64,000 nucleotides of DNA from Dipodascopsis uninucleata var. uninucleata (lineage: Eukaryota > Ascomycota > Lipomycetes > Lipomycetales > Lipomycetaceae), in NCBI GenBank assembly GCA_030568195.1, contig JAJLTO010000004.1, positions 930,001-994,000 on the forward strand, given 5' to 3'. This document shows, one piece after another, positions 22,241 through 33,033 of this stretch. Under the pieces are notes generated by a model that was not told the DNA's origin, searched no databases, and saw only the letters and a program-made list of their open reading frames with translations. The translations under genes were made by a program, and so were the position numbers. Positions within the stretch are counted from its first letter, which is position 1. The number at the start of each line of letters is the position of its first letter.

Positions 22241-25181
22241 ATGACGTCGATAAAGAGAAAAAGAGAGCTTCGTACACACATAAAACAAAATGATAAAACT
22301 CAAGAGTCCTTGACAAAGAATAAGAGACTCAAGTACGTCGAAAGGGTGCCGGAAAGTGCTGTAGGCGATAGCAGTGACGATGAATCGATATCTAAGATCA
22401 CTGCAAGGCTAGGAGATGTAGAATGTCAAACTCGCCAAAAATACGGGAAAGTCTTCCGCAAGGTAAATAGAATTTTTAAAATCACATTCAAGTGATAGAG
22501 ATTTATATATAGATTCTTGAGTGCTAACTATTGTACAGAAGGTGACAGCGACAAAGTTTTCACTAGGAGATCTTGAGTTTACTACGAAGATATCAAGTCT
22601 TTCAGATCAAATCGAGGAATCAAAAAGTACAGTAGTTCAGATTCTTCACGCATTGTATATTCTGATTGATGTCCTTCCTGAATCGATTCCTGAATATGTA
22701 AATATTCTACTAGAGTTGTCTGAATCTGCACCATGGGCTAAGGATCCTATTTATGGAGTAATTTGTTTCGCAGCATCTACTGCGTCCGAGAGAAAGATGA
22801 AATTAGATGCTTTCAAGAACTTGGATCCTAATAATCTAGAAGGATTAGCAGTGTTAATATCTTCAAATTTTGATTCACCGGATTTAAATCCTCTTAGCAC
22901 AAAAAATTTTGATGGTCTGGTCAGAAAGCTCTTAGCCAATAGAGATAGCACTGGGGTAAGAGCATTTTCAGTGGACACAGTCATCGGCGCTGATGGCCAG
23001 GATCTAGGAGGCAATGTATGGAAGGAACGACCGCATTGTATTTTTCATGCTATATCAAAGGCATTCTCCTCATCTAAGAAATTCCAGGCTTCATTCGACC
23101 AATTTTGGACAAGAGTGGTAGAAAAGCAGTATCTGACATCGAATGGAGGTAATTTATTACGAGGTTATGCTATAGCGGGAATTCTCATCAGAACAAGCAG
23201 AGTCGAAGATATTTCGAAGATATTTACGTCAAAAGCGTTCTTAGCATCGCTATTGAAACAAGATGATATGCAAGGAAATAAAACGGCTACTATTATTGTA
23301 TCTGCTTCTTTGAATTTAAGATGTAAAATGGATCCTACTGCCATTGGCAAGCTAATGGATATTATCTTAGAATCATCCTTAGATTCAAGGACAGACATCA
23401 AAGCTGGTGATTCTTTGATTAAAATTGCTTCCAAGTCAGGGGAATCGGTGGAAACAGATCTATATGAATGTCTCGCAAGAGTGGTTCTACATCCACAGAA
23501 CTCGAGTAGAGTTATCCGTTCTACTGCGTTGCACTATATAGCTGATCTGTTAGTTGCATCGCGAACAAACGTAGACGGTCTTAGGTGGAAGAAAGACGCG
23601 TTTACTTTATTGCTTAGCAATGCTTGTTTTAAACCAGCGGTCAATTCAAAATTTTACGCTAATCCTGAATTTAGTGGAAGAGAGAGATCTGATGTTTCTT
23701 CCATGATAGAGGTTTTATTTGGAACTCTTATGGACGACAAGTCACGAATAGTACCTAATTTGGGAATTACTTGGTCATATTTCACATTGAAGCAGTTCCT
23801 GGAGCTTCATAAAGATTCAGTATCTTATAAACCACTGAAACAAATGAATCCGATTATCGAGAGTTCTATCGATCTGATAGAGAACTTACCTAGGGCTAGT
23901 AATAATAATGCTGAGCAAGTTATTGAACTTATTGAACTTCTTCTGTCTCAACTCGCTTGCTTTGTTTTACTCGATAAAGTAAACAATGAAGAATTAGAAG
24001 ATGTTATTAAGTTTTCCGGCATGGTACTTCAAAATGACGTGACTTTGCCTGTGGGGTCAGGACCTGATAAAGATGGTAAGGAAACTACAGAGTCATTTAG
24101 TATAGGAAATCAAATAGCTGAACTTGTTATATCTTTATCAACGAAGAAAATCAGGATTTTGACAACAATTGCGCATGATCTGATAAGATGGTTTTGGAAA
24201 TATTTGCATCAAGAATCGTTAGAGCCCTTTTATAACGTTTTGTACTCCAAAGAAAATCTTTCTGGTCAAAATGAGTTGTTCTCTCTAAATTCTGATGACG
24301 AGGATGAAGAAAGTAGCTCAGAACAAGGCGAAGATGAAGATGAAGATGAAATTAGAAGTATGGGAGATGAAAGCGAAGACGATGAAGATCAAAACGACGA
24401 AGAAGCCATGAAAAATGATATCTTGTTTCAAGAGGCTTTAAGTAAATTGCTAAAAGTTCCTGTAAGACAGAATGAAAATGATAATGATGAGGATGATGAA
24501 GACGAGGACGAGGATGATGAAGATATGGATGATGACCAGATGCTAGCCTTGGATGATAAGCTTGCCTCTATGTTTAAAGACAGAGTTTCTGGCAGTGAGC
24601 GTAAGAGAAGGATTGAAACGAAAAAGACACTTGAGAAGAGAGCCAAAGAAATGATTGTCTATGCGAAAATGAGAGTCATCGACCTGTTAACTACTTTGAT
24701 CAGATGCATTGGCGGCAAATCTAAGCGGCCGGATGAAACGGGCGGTTTTCTTATTATGAGCATGATCATTCCGTTGCTGGATCTTGTGAAATCGACATCG
24801 AATAGTTCTTTGCGTGATAGAGCTGTAAACATTTTAAGGAGTGACATAGTCAAAATTGATTTCGAGCTTAAAGATGAGTCTACAGTTGAAATCCTGTACG
24901 GCTTATTAAATGATGTCCTCCAAAAGCTTCCTCACAATACCTCCAAAGTACATAGTAGTTGTATAAGCTCTAGTTCTACTATGATCTGTAAGATTTTAAT
25001 GAGATCATCGACCAATGGTGAAGCGAAGTCTGACACGTTAGCACGTTTGATTGATGTCTATTCAGGCCTTATGACAGCGTGGGCTTTAAATAAGAACGTT
25101 CCTATCTCAGAAGCCATTTTTATCGATTTCATTAGGTGGTTATCTTCCCAAAGACTAGTGCCTCATCATACAACGCAATAA
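22241..25181 (+). CDS. POL5: Pol5/MYBBP1A-type nucleolar ribosome-biogenesis factor
   Basis: Two exons, 22241-22462 and 22539-25181; 954 residues, phase 0 (intron 76 nt, TGCTAAC branch, TACAG acceptor). A basic first exon (MTSIKRKREL...) looks like a nucleolar targeting tail. The body is a helical HEAT-like array followed by a long Asp/Glu-rich tract (about residues 658-742), then QMLALDDKLASMFKDR and KTLEKRAKEMIVYAKMRVIDLL, which match the conserved part of MYBBP1A/Pol5. Despite its historical polymerase name, the family acts in rRNA synthesis and processing. The N-terminal segment is the least conserved part, so the exact start of homology is uncertain. Tandem to MCM4, convergent with PBP2. 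Confidence 0.82.
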
Positions 25182-25593
25182 GAAAGCGAAAAGCACTAGA
25201 ATATGAATAGTGATCAGGGCGTTGAAGTGTGTGCTCTGTAGAAATATTGTAATGCATCTTATCTTTGACAGAAACAACTAAATGCTTGTATCGAATGTAT
25301 CATAACATGTAACTATATTTACACCTGAGTATAGACAAAATTTTTATAAGCAAAGACTCCATCCATTAAAGCAGTATCAGGAACTGTAGAGAGAGTGGAT
25401 ACCCATGCATACAGCAGCTTCAAGACATTTGACTAACATGATTACATTAAAGTACAAAAAGATTATTAAGATTGATATTCAAGTTTGACGACTTGTAAGA
25501 TATGCTTTTAGCTGTGTTAGTTTGTTTACAAAAAGAGATACTATTTACAAAAGAATCAAATAACTGAGTTGTTGCTTAATATAATATCCCGTA
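25182..25593. other. Convergent POL5/PBP2 3' region
   Basis: About 410 bp of AT-rich sequence between convergent stops. Nothing beyond likely 3' untranslated regions is recognised. Confidence 0.5.
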
Positions 25594-27159
25594 TCATCGA
25601 TGTTTCTCATTCTCCAATCGAGCGTACAACATATATAGTGCAATCTCTGTTAAGGACTGTTAGATAACTCTTGTTTAGGATAAAAATTAAAAGAAAAAGA
25701 CTTACGATTACTTTCCGAAGTACCTGTTATCGTTACTAGTCTTTCATTACTATTCTCTTGTGGTTCTACAAACGAAAACATAAGTTAATACTTACATTAT
25801 AAATAAGAGCATTTGTAAATATTCCATACCATTTATCTTTATTGAAGATCCTGAAAGCTGTCGAATTTCATTAATCTTGGCACCCCTATCAGAAAGATTG
25901 TCAGTCGAAGATACTTTTCAAGTGTATTCTGTTTTCTATGGAAGTCAAGTAATAACGACCATTTGATATACAAAAATTGCAACGTAACTTCATAACATAC
26001 CCTTTGCCTATGATAGCGCCGACCATATCGTTTGGAATGTAGATCTGTTGAGTAAGTGACTGTCCTGGTGTTGCTTGTTGTGCCAGCTGCTGCGCATTTT
26101 GAACTGGATTCAAAGTTGCATCTGTGCTAGGAGCCATTTTTCGCTGAGACCGCTCCCCATCTTGCGATAGCATATCTGCCTGGCTATCCTGTAAAGGTTG
26201 CTGTAAACCTATTTCAGGTGTTTGATCTCTATCAGAATTGGCTCCAGTCACGGTAACATTCGAATTAGCCATAGCATTAAGTATGCTAGGCGTTTGACGA
26301 GATGCTATCTGACTATCGTATTCCGCAGCTGAGTAACCTGTTGGCGAGACACCATACGGATTATCCGGTGACATAACATTTTTCTCTATCGCAAGTTTCC
26401 AGTGATTTGCGCGACCAAACGTGCCGTACATGGGTAAAGGATTATAGTATTGTACATGATAAGTTGCCAATTTCTCTGCTTGATCAGACAAATGCCTGCA
26501 TATCATACGAACAGCTTTATCCACAGAATCCGCCGCTCCATATAGCAATATCGATCGTTCGGTAGACAAGGGAAGCATCGTTTCTGAGACTTTCAAAGTC
26601 ACTCCAGATACTTCTTTGATCTCTCTTAACCGCGAACCCGCTTTTCCCACTATTGAGCCCATAGCCTGGTGAGGTATCAAGGTTCTCAATCCACACTTCG
26701 CAGATTTATCGGTAGACGGTCCATCGAATGGTTCATTGCACATAGTTCGAATTAAGAGTCCGCATGCCTATAAACCAACAAATATGATTAGTCCTCTACA
26801 TTCTCTGTCTACTATAATAATGGCGGGCTATAAACTATTATTCATTCTCGTACCTGTGCAACATTGTCTACTGGACCGCCAACCGTTACGACACGCTCTG
26901 TGGCTCCCTTGACATTTTCACTAAAGCTGCATCGAACCCGAGTTATCTGTCTGATATGTGATATATTATCCCCTTTCTTCCCTATTAATGCAGATGCTTC
27001 CCTTGAAGACACTAAACATCGAAGATTCACCCAGGAAGAGACCGCACGTTCATTATCAATGTCTTTCGAGCCTTCTATTGAATAAAGCTGTCGCTTACTT
27101 CGGCTATTTTCTGTTTCCTCGCCGGATAATTGACGCTTACTACCAGAACTCACGGACAT
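25594..27159 (-). CDS. PBP2: Three-KH-domain RNA-binding protein (Pbp2/Hek2/Rnc1 family)
   Basis: Five exons: 26854-27159, 26001-26767, 25830-25885, 25706-25765, 25594-25646; 413 residues. KH1 has ALIGKKGDNISHIRQ, KH2 has GSIVGKAGSRLREIKEVSG, and KH3, split over four exons, has VGAIIGKG|GAKINEIRQLSGSSIKIN, then NERLVTITGT, then IALYMLYARLENEKHR. All joins keep frame and reconstruct a canonical KH3. The last three exons are only 53-60 nt. A Gln/Ser/Asn-rich linker separates KH2 and KH3. The family binds C-rich RNA and poly(A)-binding protein and controls mRNA stability and localisation. PBP2 and HEK2 are paralogues in Saccharomyces; here the pre-duplication form is likely. Five exons is unusual for a budding yeast. 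Confidence 0.92.
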
Positions 27160-27920
27160 CGTGTCAGTCCGTGATCCACTCCACTAAACCACTAGAATGT
27201 TGAAAGTAGACGACGCCAGATAATTTTCGCCAGAAATCAAAATCGCAGTATACCAGGTATAATTTCTCGTAAGAGAAATAAATCAATCACTCAGATTACA
27301 ACGTATTGATGTTTAATTTTTAGTAACCTACAGAACTATTTAAGATTGAAGTTTGAAGTAAGAAACGCGTAAAACTTAAGGAGGCTTGGAAAGAAAATTT
27401 GTTTATACTTAGTTCCAAAGCCCTTGCTAATCCTGAATATAACCAGAAAGATAAATCGACAACGCTCTGTAGCCTTAGTATCGAAGCATACAACATGAGA
27501 AGAAAAGTTTATGTAGACTGTATATAACGTGAATAATAAATTACATATATGGACAATAAGCGTTGAGTATTTTCCTATAAACAAATTCCGACTTGGACAA
27601 ATTACAAATATACGCTCTGAACACCGACGTATGACCACCACAGGAGTTAAACCAAGATATATCAAAATCACATTTTTTGAAAGTAACGATGTTATTATGA
27701 ATTAAGAAATAAATAGGATACATCTTTTATACATGATTCAGGAAACATTTATATCTATGATTAGGAGCAAGTACTTTTCAAACTGATGGATGATAATATA
27801 AAAATAAAAATAAAGAGATGTCCAACACCAAAACCCTCGCGACAAATTTAATATAATAAAAAATCACCCAAACATAAAGGAAAATATTCGAAAGTTACGC
27901 AATGGCGATTCTATACAACA
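27160..27920. other. PBP2 promoter / RPC160 3' region
   Basis: About 760 bp between two tandem minus-strand genes. A single ACGCGT (27365-27370) lies about 210 bp upstream of PBP2. Short open frames are AT-rich and unconvincing. Confidence 0.5.
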
Positions 27921-30900
27921 CTAAGCGCACAAATCTTCGAATAGAGTGGGCTTTTCACCATAGCTCTTACCTTGAATCATTCCAGTTCGGCGAATAAGCT
28001 GGAAAGCACCTGTTCCAACGCGCATCGGTTGACCAAGAATAATACATTCGCTGACACCTTCAATAAGATCAGTCTTCATATGGAAAGCAGCGTCAAACAG
28101 ATGATCAGTCGTCTTTTCAAAACTTGCCAATTGAAGAACACTATCTCTCATTTTGGCTAGGCCAAATCTAGTGATTCCTAGAACCTCACCTTTGAACGTC
28201 ATGACATCGCCCAAGAGTTGAATATGACGAGGATCTACGTTCATACCATACTGTGACATCGTCTCTGCGATTTCTTCGATGATACTAATACGTGCAGCCT
28301 CGATACCCAGAGTCTGTTTCATTTCTAGAACGTGATTTGATCGAGCTTTCGTGCCTTCAACGCCATCAGTATTCATGACTTCTCGTAGACCATAGCCTTC
28401 AACTAGGAGTTCCTTTTCTTGTTTGTCATTAATGTTAATCACGGCACGAGAAATGCTTGGAACACCATGGACAACAATCATTGGAAGAACTCGCTGGAGA
28501 TTCTGGAGCCTATAGAATACCTCTGATTCAGCAGCATTTTTTGACTTCAATTTGTCCTTTTCTGACACATCGGGGACATACACTCTAATACGATCTCGAC
28601 CAACAATAGCAACATCTTGCATTGAGATTTTGAGCTTTGGCGCTTGCCAAATTGCTCTTGCGACATCCTCAATCTTTATTTCAAGCTGAAGATTCTCAAT
28701 GGTTCTCATGTCTAGGCGCACAGATAAATATGCTCTTGTTTCAAGGTATACATCTTCAATATAAAACACAACGTCTTCCAAATGCGTTTTTTCGATTCTA
28801 CCTTTTACCATTCGAGCAGCACGCTCATCTTTCTTATTAGCAAGAGGCGCCTTAATAATTGGTGTGCTAATTGTCTTTGACGCATTGATAATTTCTTTGA
28901 TACGTGGGACACCAAGAGTGACATTCATCGAAGCGACACCAGCAAAGTGAAAGGTTTTCAAAGTCATCTGAGTGCCAGGTTCACCAATAGATTGAGCACC
29001 AACTGCACCAACTGCCGTTCCAGGTTCGACCTTAGAACGTTCGTATTTTTGAAGACAGTGTTTCAAAAATTGATCAAGAGTCTTCTCACTGATTTTAAGA
29101 ATTTGATTAACAGCAATTTCAGCACCCTCTGGACTGTCAATGATCATACGGTTACCACTTTCCAGTTCCTCTTGTTTGAGATATCTCGGCAGTCCTCTTC
29201 GCTCTCTTAGGTCAGCAAGAGTTGCTACCTTTGTCTCAATAAAGTCTCGAACCGTCTCATAGAATATACGCTCAGATTCAAACTCATCAACATGAGCTTC
29301 CATAGATTCCAGTTTACCGCCCTCTCGAATGATGACTTTTGAATCCTCCAGCTGTATAGCTTTCTCCAATGGACCTAGAATACTCGACGTCATAGCACTA
29401 ATCTCGAATGGCAACAATGCTTTATCATTATTGTCAAAAGTGAGATTCGTAGCATGACTCCAAGTTCTATCGAAATTTACAGGTTTTGCGTCACCCTCCA
29501 TATCAAGAGGATCAAGTCTATCACCACCATACTGGAACTGAACGATGCCATTACTAGAATTACGCACGGTAGAATCGTATTGACAAGATAAATCTTCGAG
29601 TGATTTCATCAATCTACGTGACATGTAACCAGTTTCTGCGGTCTTCACCGCTGTATCAACAAGACCTTCGCGTCCAGAAATGGCATGGAACAAAAACTCA
29701 GTAGGTGTAAGACCCGAGTAAAATGAATCCCTAACAAAACCCTTAGATAAGGGCTGCTTAGAGTATTTAGGAAAGTGTGGCAAAGATCTATCTTGAAATC
29801 CATTAGGAACACGCTTGCCCGAAATAATTTGCTGTCCAACGCAAGCAACCATCTGAGAAACATTGATGGTAGAACCTTTTGAACCACATGTAGCCATAAT
29901 AAGCGGAGCATTAGACTTATCTAGCTCACTGATACAAATCTCACCTACCTCCTCCCGTACCTTTGAAAGAATACCAGAAATTTCCATTTCCAGGGTTTCT
30001 TCCTCATTACAACCAGGCTTTGATTCTAACTTCCCGTCCTTAAGCTTCAAAATGAGGTCATCGCAAGTAGCATAGGCAGTCTCAATCAAAATATCTTTCT
30101 TGCTGTTAAGAATAACTCCAGGAGTAACGTCATTGATACCAATTGAGAATCCTCTATTTCCCAAAAATCTGGCACATAATTTAGCCATTCGACTCATTGC
30201 ATTGATAGCTTCGTCTGGACCAAAATCTCGTAATATTACATAAAAAACTGAGTTCTTCTTTCCATCGCCTAGCGTGTTCTTGTCCATAACGCCACACATG
30301 ACTTGACTACCTCGGATAACAAGATATCCATCGTTAGGAGACATATCAAAGGGATATCCTTTGGGTGGTGCCTTATAAGTCTTATTTTTAGCATCTAAGT
30401 TGATTATCACATTTGATTTCTTATTAGGACGAATAAGCACACTAAACACTTGCTTTCCAGTCCAAAGAGCAACAGGCTTAACAATCGTAGGTGGCGGTAG
30501 GTCTATCTGGAGATCACCATCGGACATCATTGCACAGAGCATACAGAATTGGCTTCTATCAAAAAAAGAGTCCTTTCTGGATATCAAGTAGGAACCAGTG
30601 ATAAAATCTTGAGTGGCTGCAATGATTGGTTCACCATTTCGAGGTGTTATCAGATTGTGCTTCACGCCCATCAAGTTCATGGCCTCACTTCGAGCTTCCT
30701 CAGTTTGCGGAACATGAAGATTCATCTCATCTCCATCGAAATCAGCATTATATGGGGTGCAAACACATTCATTCAATCTGAATGTTCTCCATGGTCTGAT
30801 TTTAGCAAAATGCGACAAAATACTCAATCTGTGCAAAGATGGCTGACGATTAAAAAGTACAATATCTCCATCTTCCAGGTGCCGCTCAACAATATCTCCT

Positions 30901-32225
30901 TCTTGCAGATGGTCCGCAATCTGCGCTTTGTTGCCGTACTTCAAGAATCGCTTTCCTACCTCATTTTTCTTTACTAAGTAATTTGCACCAGGATGAATAT
31001 CTGGTCCATTCATAATCCGTTGCCTAAGCTTTTCCTTGTTGTACTGTGAGACAGTCTCAGGATATGTGAGAATTTTTGCAACGCGGTCAGGGACGGCGAC
31101 TTCGTTTATCTTTAAATTTGGATCAGGCGAAATAACCGTTCGACCGGAAAAATCCACACGCTTTCCCGAAAGATTACCTCTAAATCTACCTTGCTTTCCT
31201 TTTAGCCGCTGGCAGAGTCCACGAATTGGTTTAGCAGGTCCTCCAGGGCCCGAGGTACCAGGTGTGTCACTATTAATATACATAGCGACACAAAGCTGTA
31301 GATAATCCCATTGCTCCATCAAATTTGCAATCGTCATACCCTTTTCCAAGCCAGACTTGATAAGTGAGCTTGTCCAGACAATATCTGTCAGTTTCACAGT
31401 AAGATCGTCTTCATTACTTGCGTTCTCTTGCTGTACAGATGGTCTTATGCAGACAGGAGGAGCCGGGACATACTGCCAAATGTACATTTCAGGACGTCCA
31501 TCTTCAGGCTTCATACCTAGCAGCTCACAGTCCGACGGCAATATTCGTTTGAATAGATTCAAAACTTTTAAGGGATTTAAATCATCCATAGCTTTCTTTT
31601 GAAACTTCTCTAAATCAGGGATGAACGTTTTGGCAGCACTGAAAGATTGTTCAAACTCAACTTTCTCATCCACAAGTTGCTTTCCACTCCATCTGAATTT
31701 ATCATGTATGATCTTCAAAGGTCCTGCCTTCTTTACGACACCATTAACAGAATTGCATTTCAGACATCGTCTCTGTTTTCTACATTGTTCGTTAACCTTC
31801 TTTAAAATTTGCATTCTTCGCAAATTGTCAATTCCTGGTCGCCGTAGCTCGTTCAAAAACTTCTGTCGATGAATATCATCAAGTAAAATGCTTCCACAGT
31901 CTTTGCACACATTCTGCAAAATAGATATTACACTTTTGAAGTATCCAACATGAAAGACTGGTAGCGCAAGCCGAATATGCCCGAAATGCCCTTGGCAGGT
32001 CGCAAGCTTACCGTGACATGTCTCGCACTCTGACATGTTATTAGATACACCCATTCGTCTGTCTAGCGCACCATGCTCTTTTGGCACTCTACCCCGATCT
32101 AAATCGAACAGCTCTCGGGTCGAAACTTCAATTTCCGCCTGTCTGACAATTTCCTGCGGTGATAGCACACCAAAACTGACAGCTACAATCCGCTTGGGCG
32201 GAGTATCTACCACAACCTCTTTCAT
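27921..32225 (-). CDS. RPO31: RNA polymerase III largest subunit
   Basis: Single exon, 1434 residues, the normal length for RPC160. The N-terminus MKEVVVDTPPKRIVAVSFGV, the clamp zinc motif (CETCHGKLATCQGHFGH) and the second zinc motif (CKDC...CLKC) match yeast Rpc160. The catalytic loop NADFDGDEMN starts at about residue 493 and provides the three aspartates that hold the active-site magnesium. The bridge helix/funnel and trigger-loop region (GAQSIGEPGTQMTLKTFHFAG) is intact. It transcribes tRNA, 5S rRNA and U6 genes. Divergent from the GRAM/VASt gene. Also known as RPC160 or RPC1. Confidence 0.98.
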   Translation of the reverse strand: MKEVVVDTPPKRIVAVSFGVLSPQEIVRQAEIEVSTRELFDLDRGRVPKEHGALDRRMGVSNNMSECETCHGKLATCQGHFGHIRLALPVFHVGYFKSVISILQNVCKDCGSILLDDIHRQKFLNELRRPGIDNLRRMQILKKVNEQCRKQRRCLKCNSVNGVVKKAGPLKIIHDKFRWSGKQLVDEKVEFEQSFSAAKTFIPDLEKFQKKAMDDLNPLKVLNLFKRILPSDCELLGMKPEDGRPEMYIWQYVPAPPVCIRPSVQQENASNEDDLTVKLTDIVWTSSLIKSGLEKGMTIANLMEQWDYLQLCVAMYINSDTPGTSGPGGPAKPIRGLCQRLKGKQGRFRGNLSGKRVDFSGRTVISPDPNLKINEVAVPDRVAKILTYPETVSQYNKEKLRQRIMNGPDIHPGANYLVKKNEVGKRFLKYGNKAQIADHLQEGDIVERHLEDGDIVLFNRQPSLHRLSILSHFAKIRPWRTFRLNECVCTPYNADFDGDEMNLHVPQTEEARSEAMNLMGVKHNLITPRNGEPIIAATQDFITGSYLISRKDSFFDRSQFCMLCAMMSDGDLQIDLPPPTIVKPVALWTGKQVFSVLIRPNKKSNVIINLDAKNKTYKAPPKGYPFDMSPNDGYLVIRGSQVMCGVMDKNTLGDGKKNSVFYVILRDFGPDEAINAMSRMAKLCARFLGNRGFSIGINDVTPGVILNSKKDILIETAYATCDDLILKLKDGKLESKPGCNEEETLEMEISGILSKVREEVGEICISELDKSNAPLIMATCGSKGSTINVSQMVACVGQQIISGKRVPNGFQDRSLPHFPKYSKQPLSKGFVRDSFYSGLTPTEFLFHAISGREGLVDTAVKTAETGYMSRRLMKSLEDLSCQYDSTVRNSSNGIVQFQYGGDRLDPLDMEGDAKPVNFDRTWSHATNLTFDNNDKALLPFEISAMTSSILGPLEKAIQLEDSKVIIREGGKLESMEAHVDEFESERIFYETVRDFIETKVATLADLRERRGLPRYLKQEELESGNRMIIDSPEGAEIAVNQILKISEKTLDQFLKHCLQKYERSKVEPGTAVGAVGAQSIGEPGTQMTLKTFHFAGVASMNVTLGVPRIKEIINASKTISTPIIKAPLANKKDERAARMVKGRIEKTHLEDVVFYIEDVYLETRAYLSVRLDMRTIENLQLEIKIEDVARAIWQAPKLKISMQDVAIVGRDRIRVYVPDVSEKDKLKSKNAAESEVFYRLQNLQRVLPMIVVHGVPSISRAVININDKQEKELLVEGYGLREVMNTDGVEGTKARSNHVLEMKQTLGIEAARISIIEEIAETMSQYGMNVDPRHIQLLGDVMTFKGEVLGITRFGLAKMRDSVLQLASFEKTTDHLFDAAFHMKTDLIEGVSECIILGQPMRVGTGAFQLIRRTGMIQGKSYGEKPTLFEDLCA

Positions 32226-33033
32226 GATCTCCCGTTTCGCAGCAAATAGTTAATACGTTTTATGAACTCGAAAGCCAACAGAATAGTCTAGTTTCCGCTT
32301 ATATTTGCGTGCTGGCAGCGTATGGCTATGGTGCCTAAAATATGATTTCCGTCTTATTAAATCTTCTGTGCGGGTAGCCTCGTTACGTTATCAAAAAAAT
32401 CTTGTACTGATTGTCAGCATCTAGTAATGCCTAGGACAAACACAATTTCAGCCTCGGCTTTAGATACTTTCTACTAGTTGTAGTCTTATTATCTTTCATC
32501 CGCGAGCCCTCAGTAATCCTTATATCTGAGTAACCGAGAGGTCCACCATACGATTTAGACTGCGAATCTGAGTCGACTAAGTGTTATCCAATATTCAGCG
32601 CTATTAAGCTTCATATTTTTTTTTTCCATGATTTGATTTTTGTTCGGCTAGTTTCTGTGGTTTTATTTTTTGATTGTGTACTGACAATTCGTCAGGGTAA
32701 AACTTTTAGAAATTACTCCAAGAATTATTCTGACAACACCGGGTAACCATTATTCAGCCACAAATAGTATTTCCAGCCATAGGCGTGGCTATGACTAAAA
32801 AGCTGCATCGACGAAAAGAGAATACGGATTGCCTCTAAGAAGGGATATCCAACCTGTTGATCAGATCTCTTTTTCAACAAACAAATGTTTGTGAGCGAGG
32901 TTAGACCCCCGTGGGATTATTTAGATAAACAGAAATTTAGAAAGGTATCAGGCTGCTTCATTAGTCACGTAAAAAGGGATAAGGAAAAGAAGAGTGGCAG
33001 ATTGTACAGGCAAGGACGAACAAGGAGTTATAG
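32226..33033. promoter_or_regulatory. Divergent RPO31/LAM-like intergenic region
   Basis: About 0.8 kb between divergent genes with no supported gene. It should contain both promoters. No clear PAC (GCGATGAG) or RRPE site was found by eye. Confidence 0.45.

Noticed and set aside
30549-30977. 142-codon plus-strand frame within RPO31
   Set aside because: Antisense shadow of a highly conserved polymerase gene.
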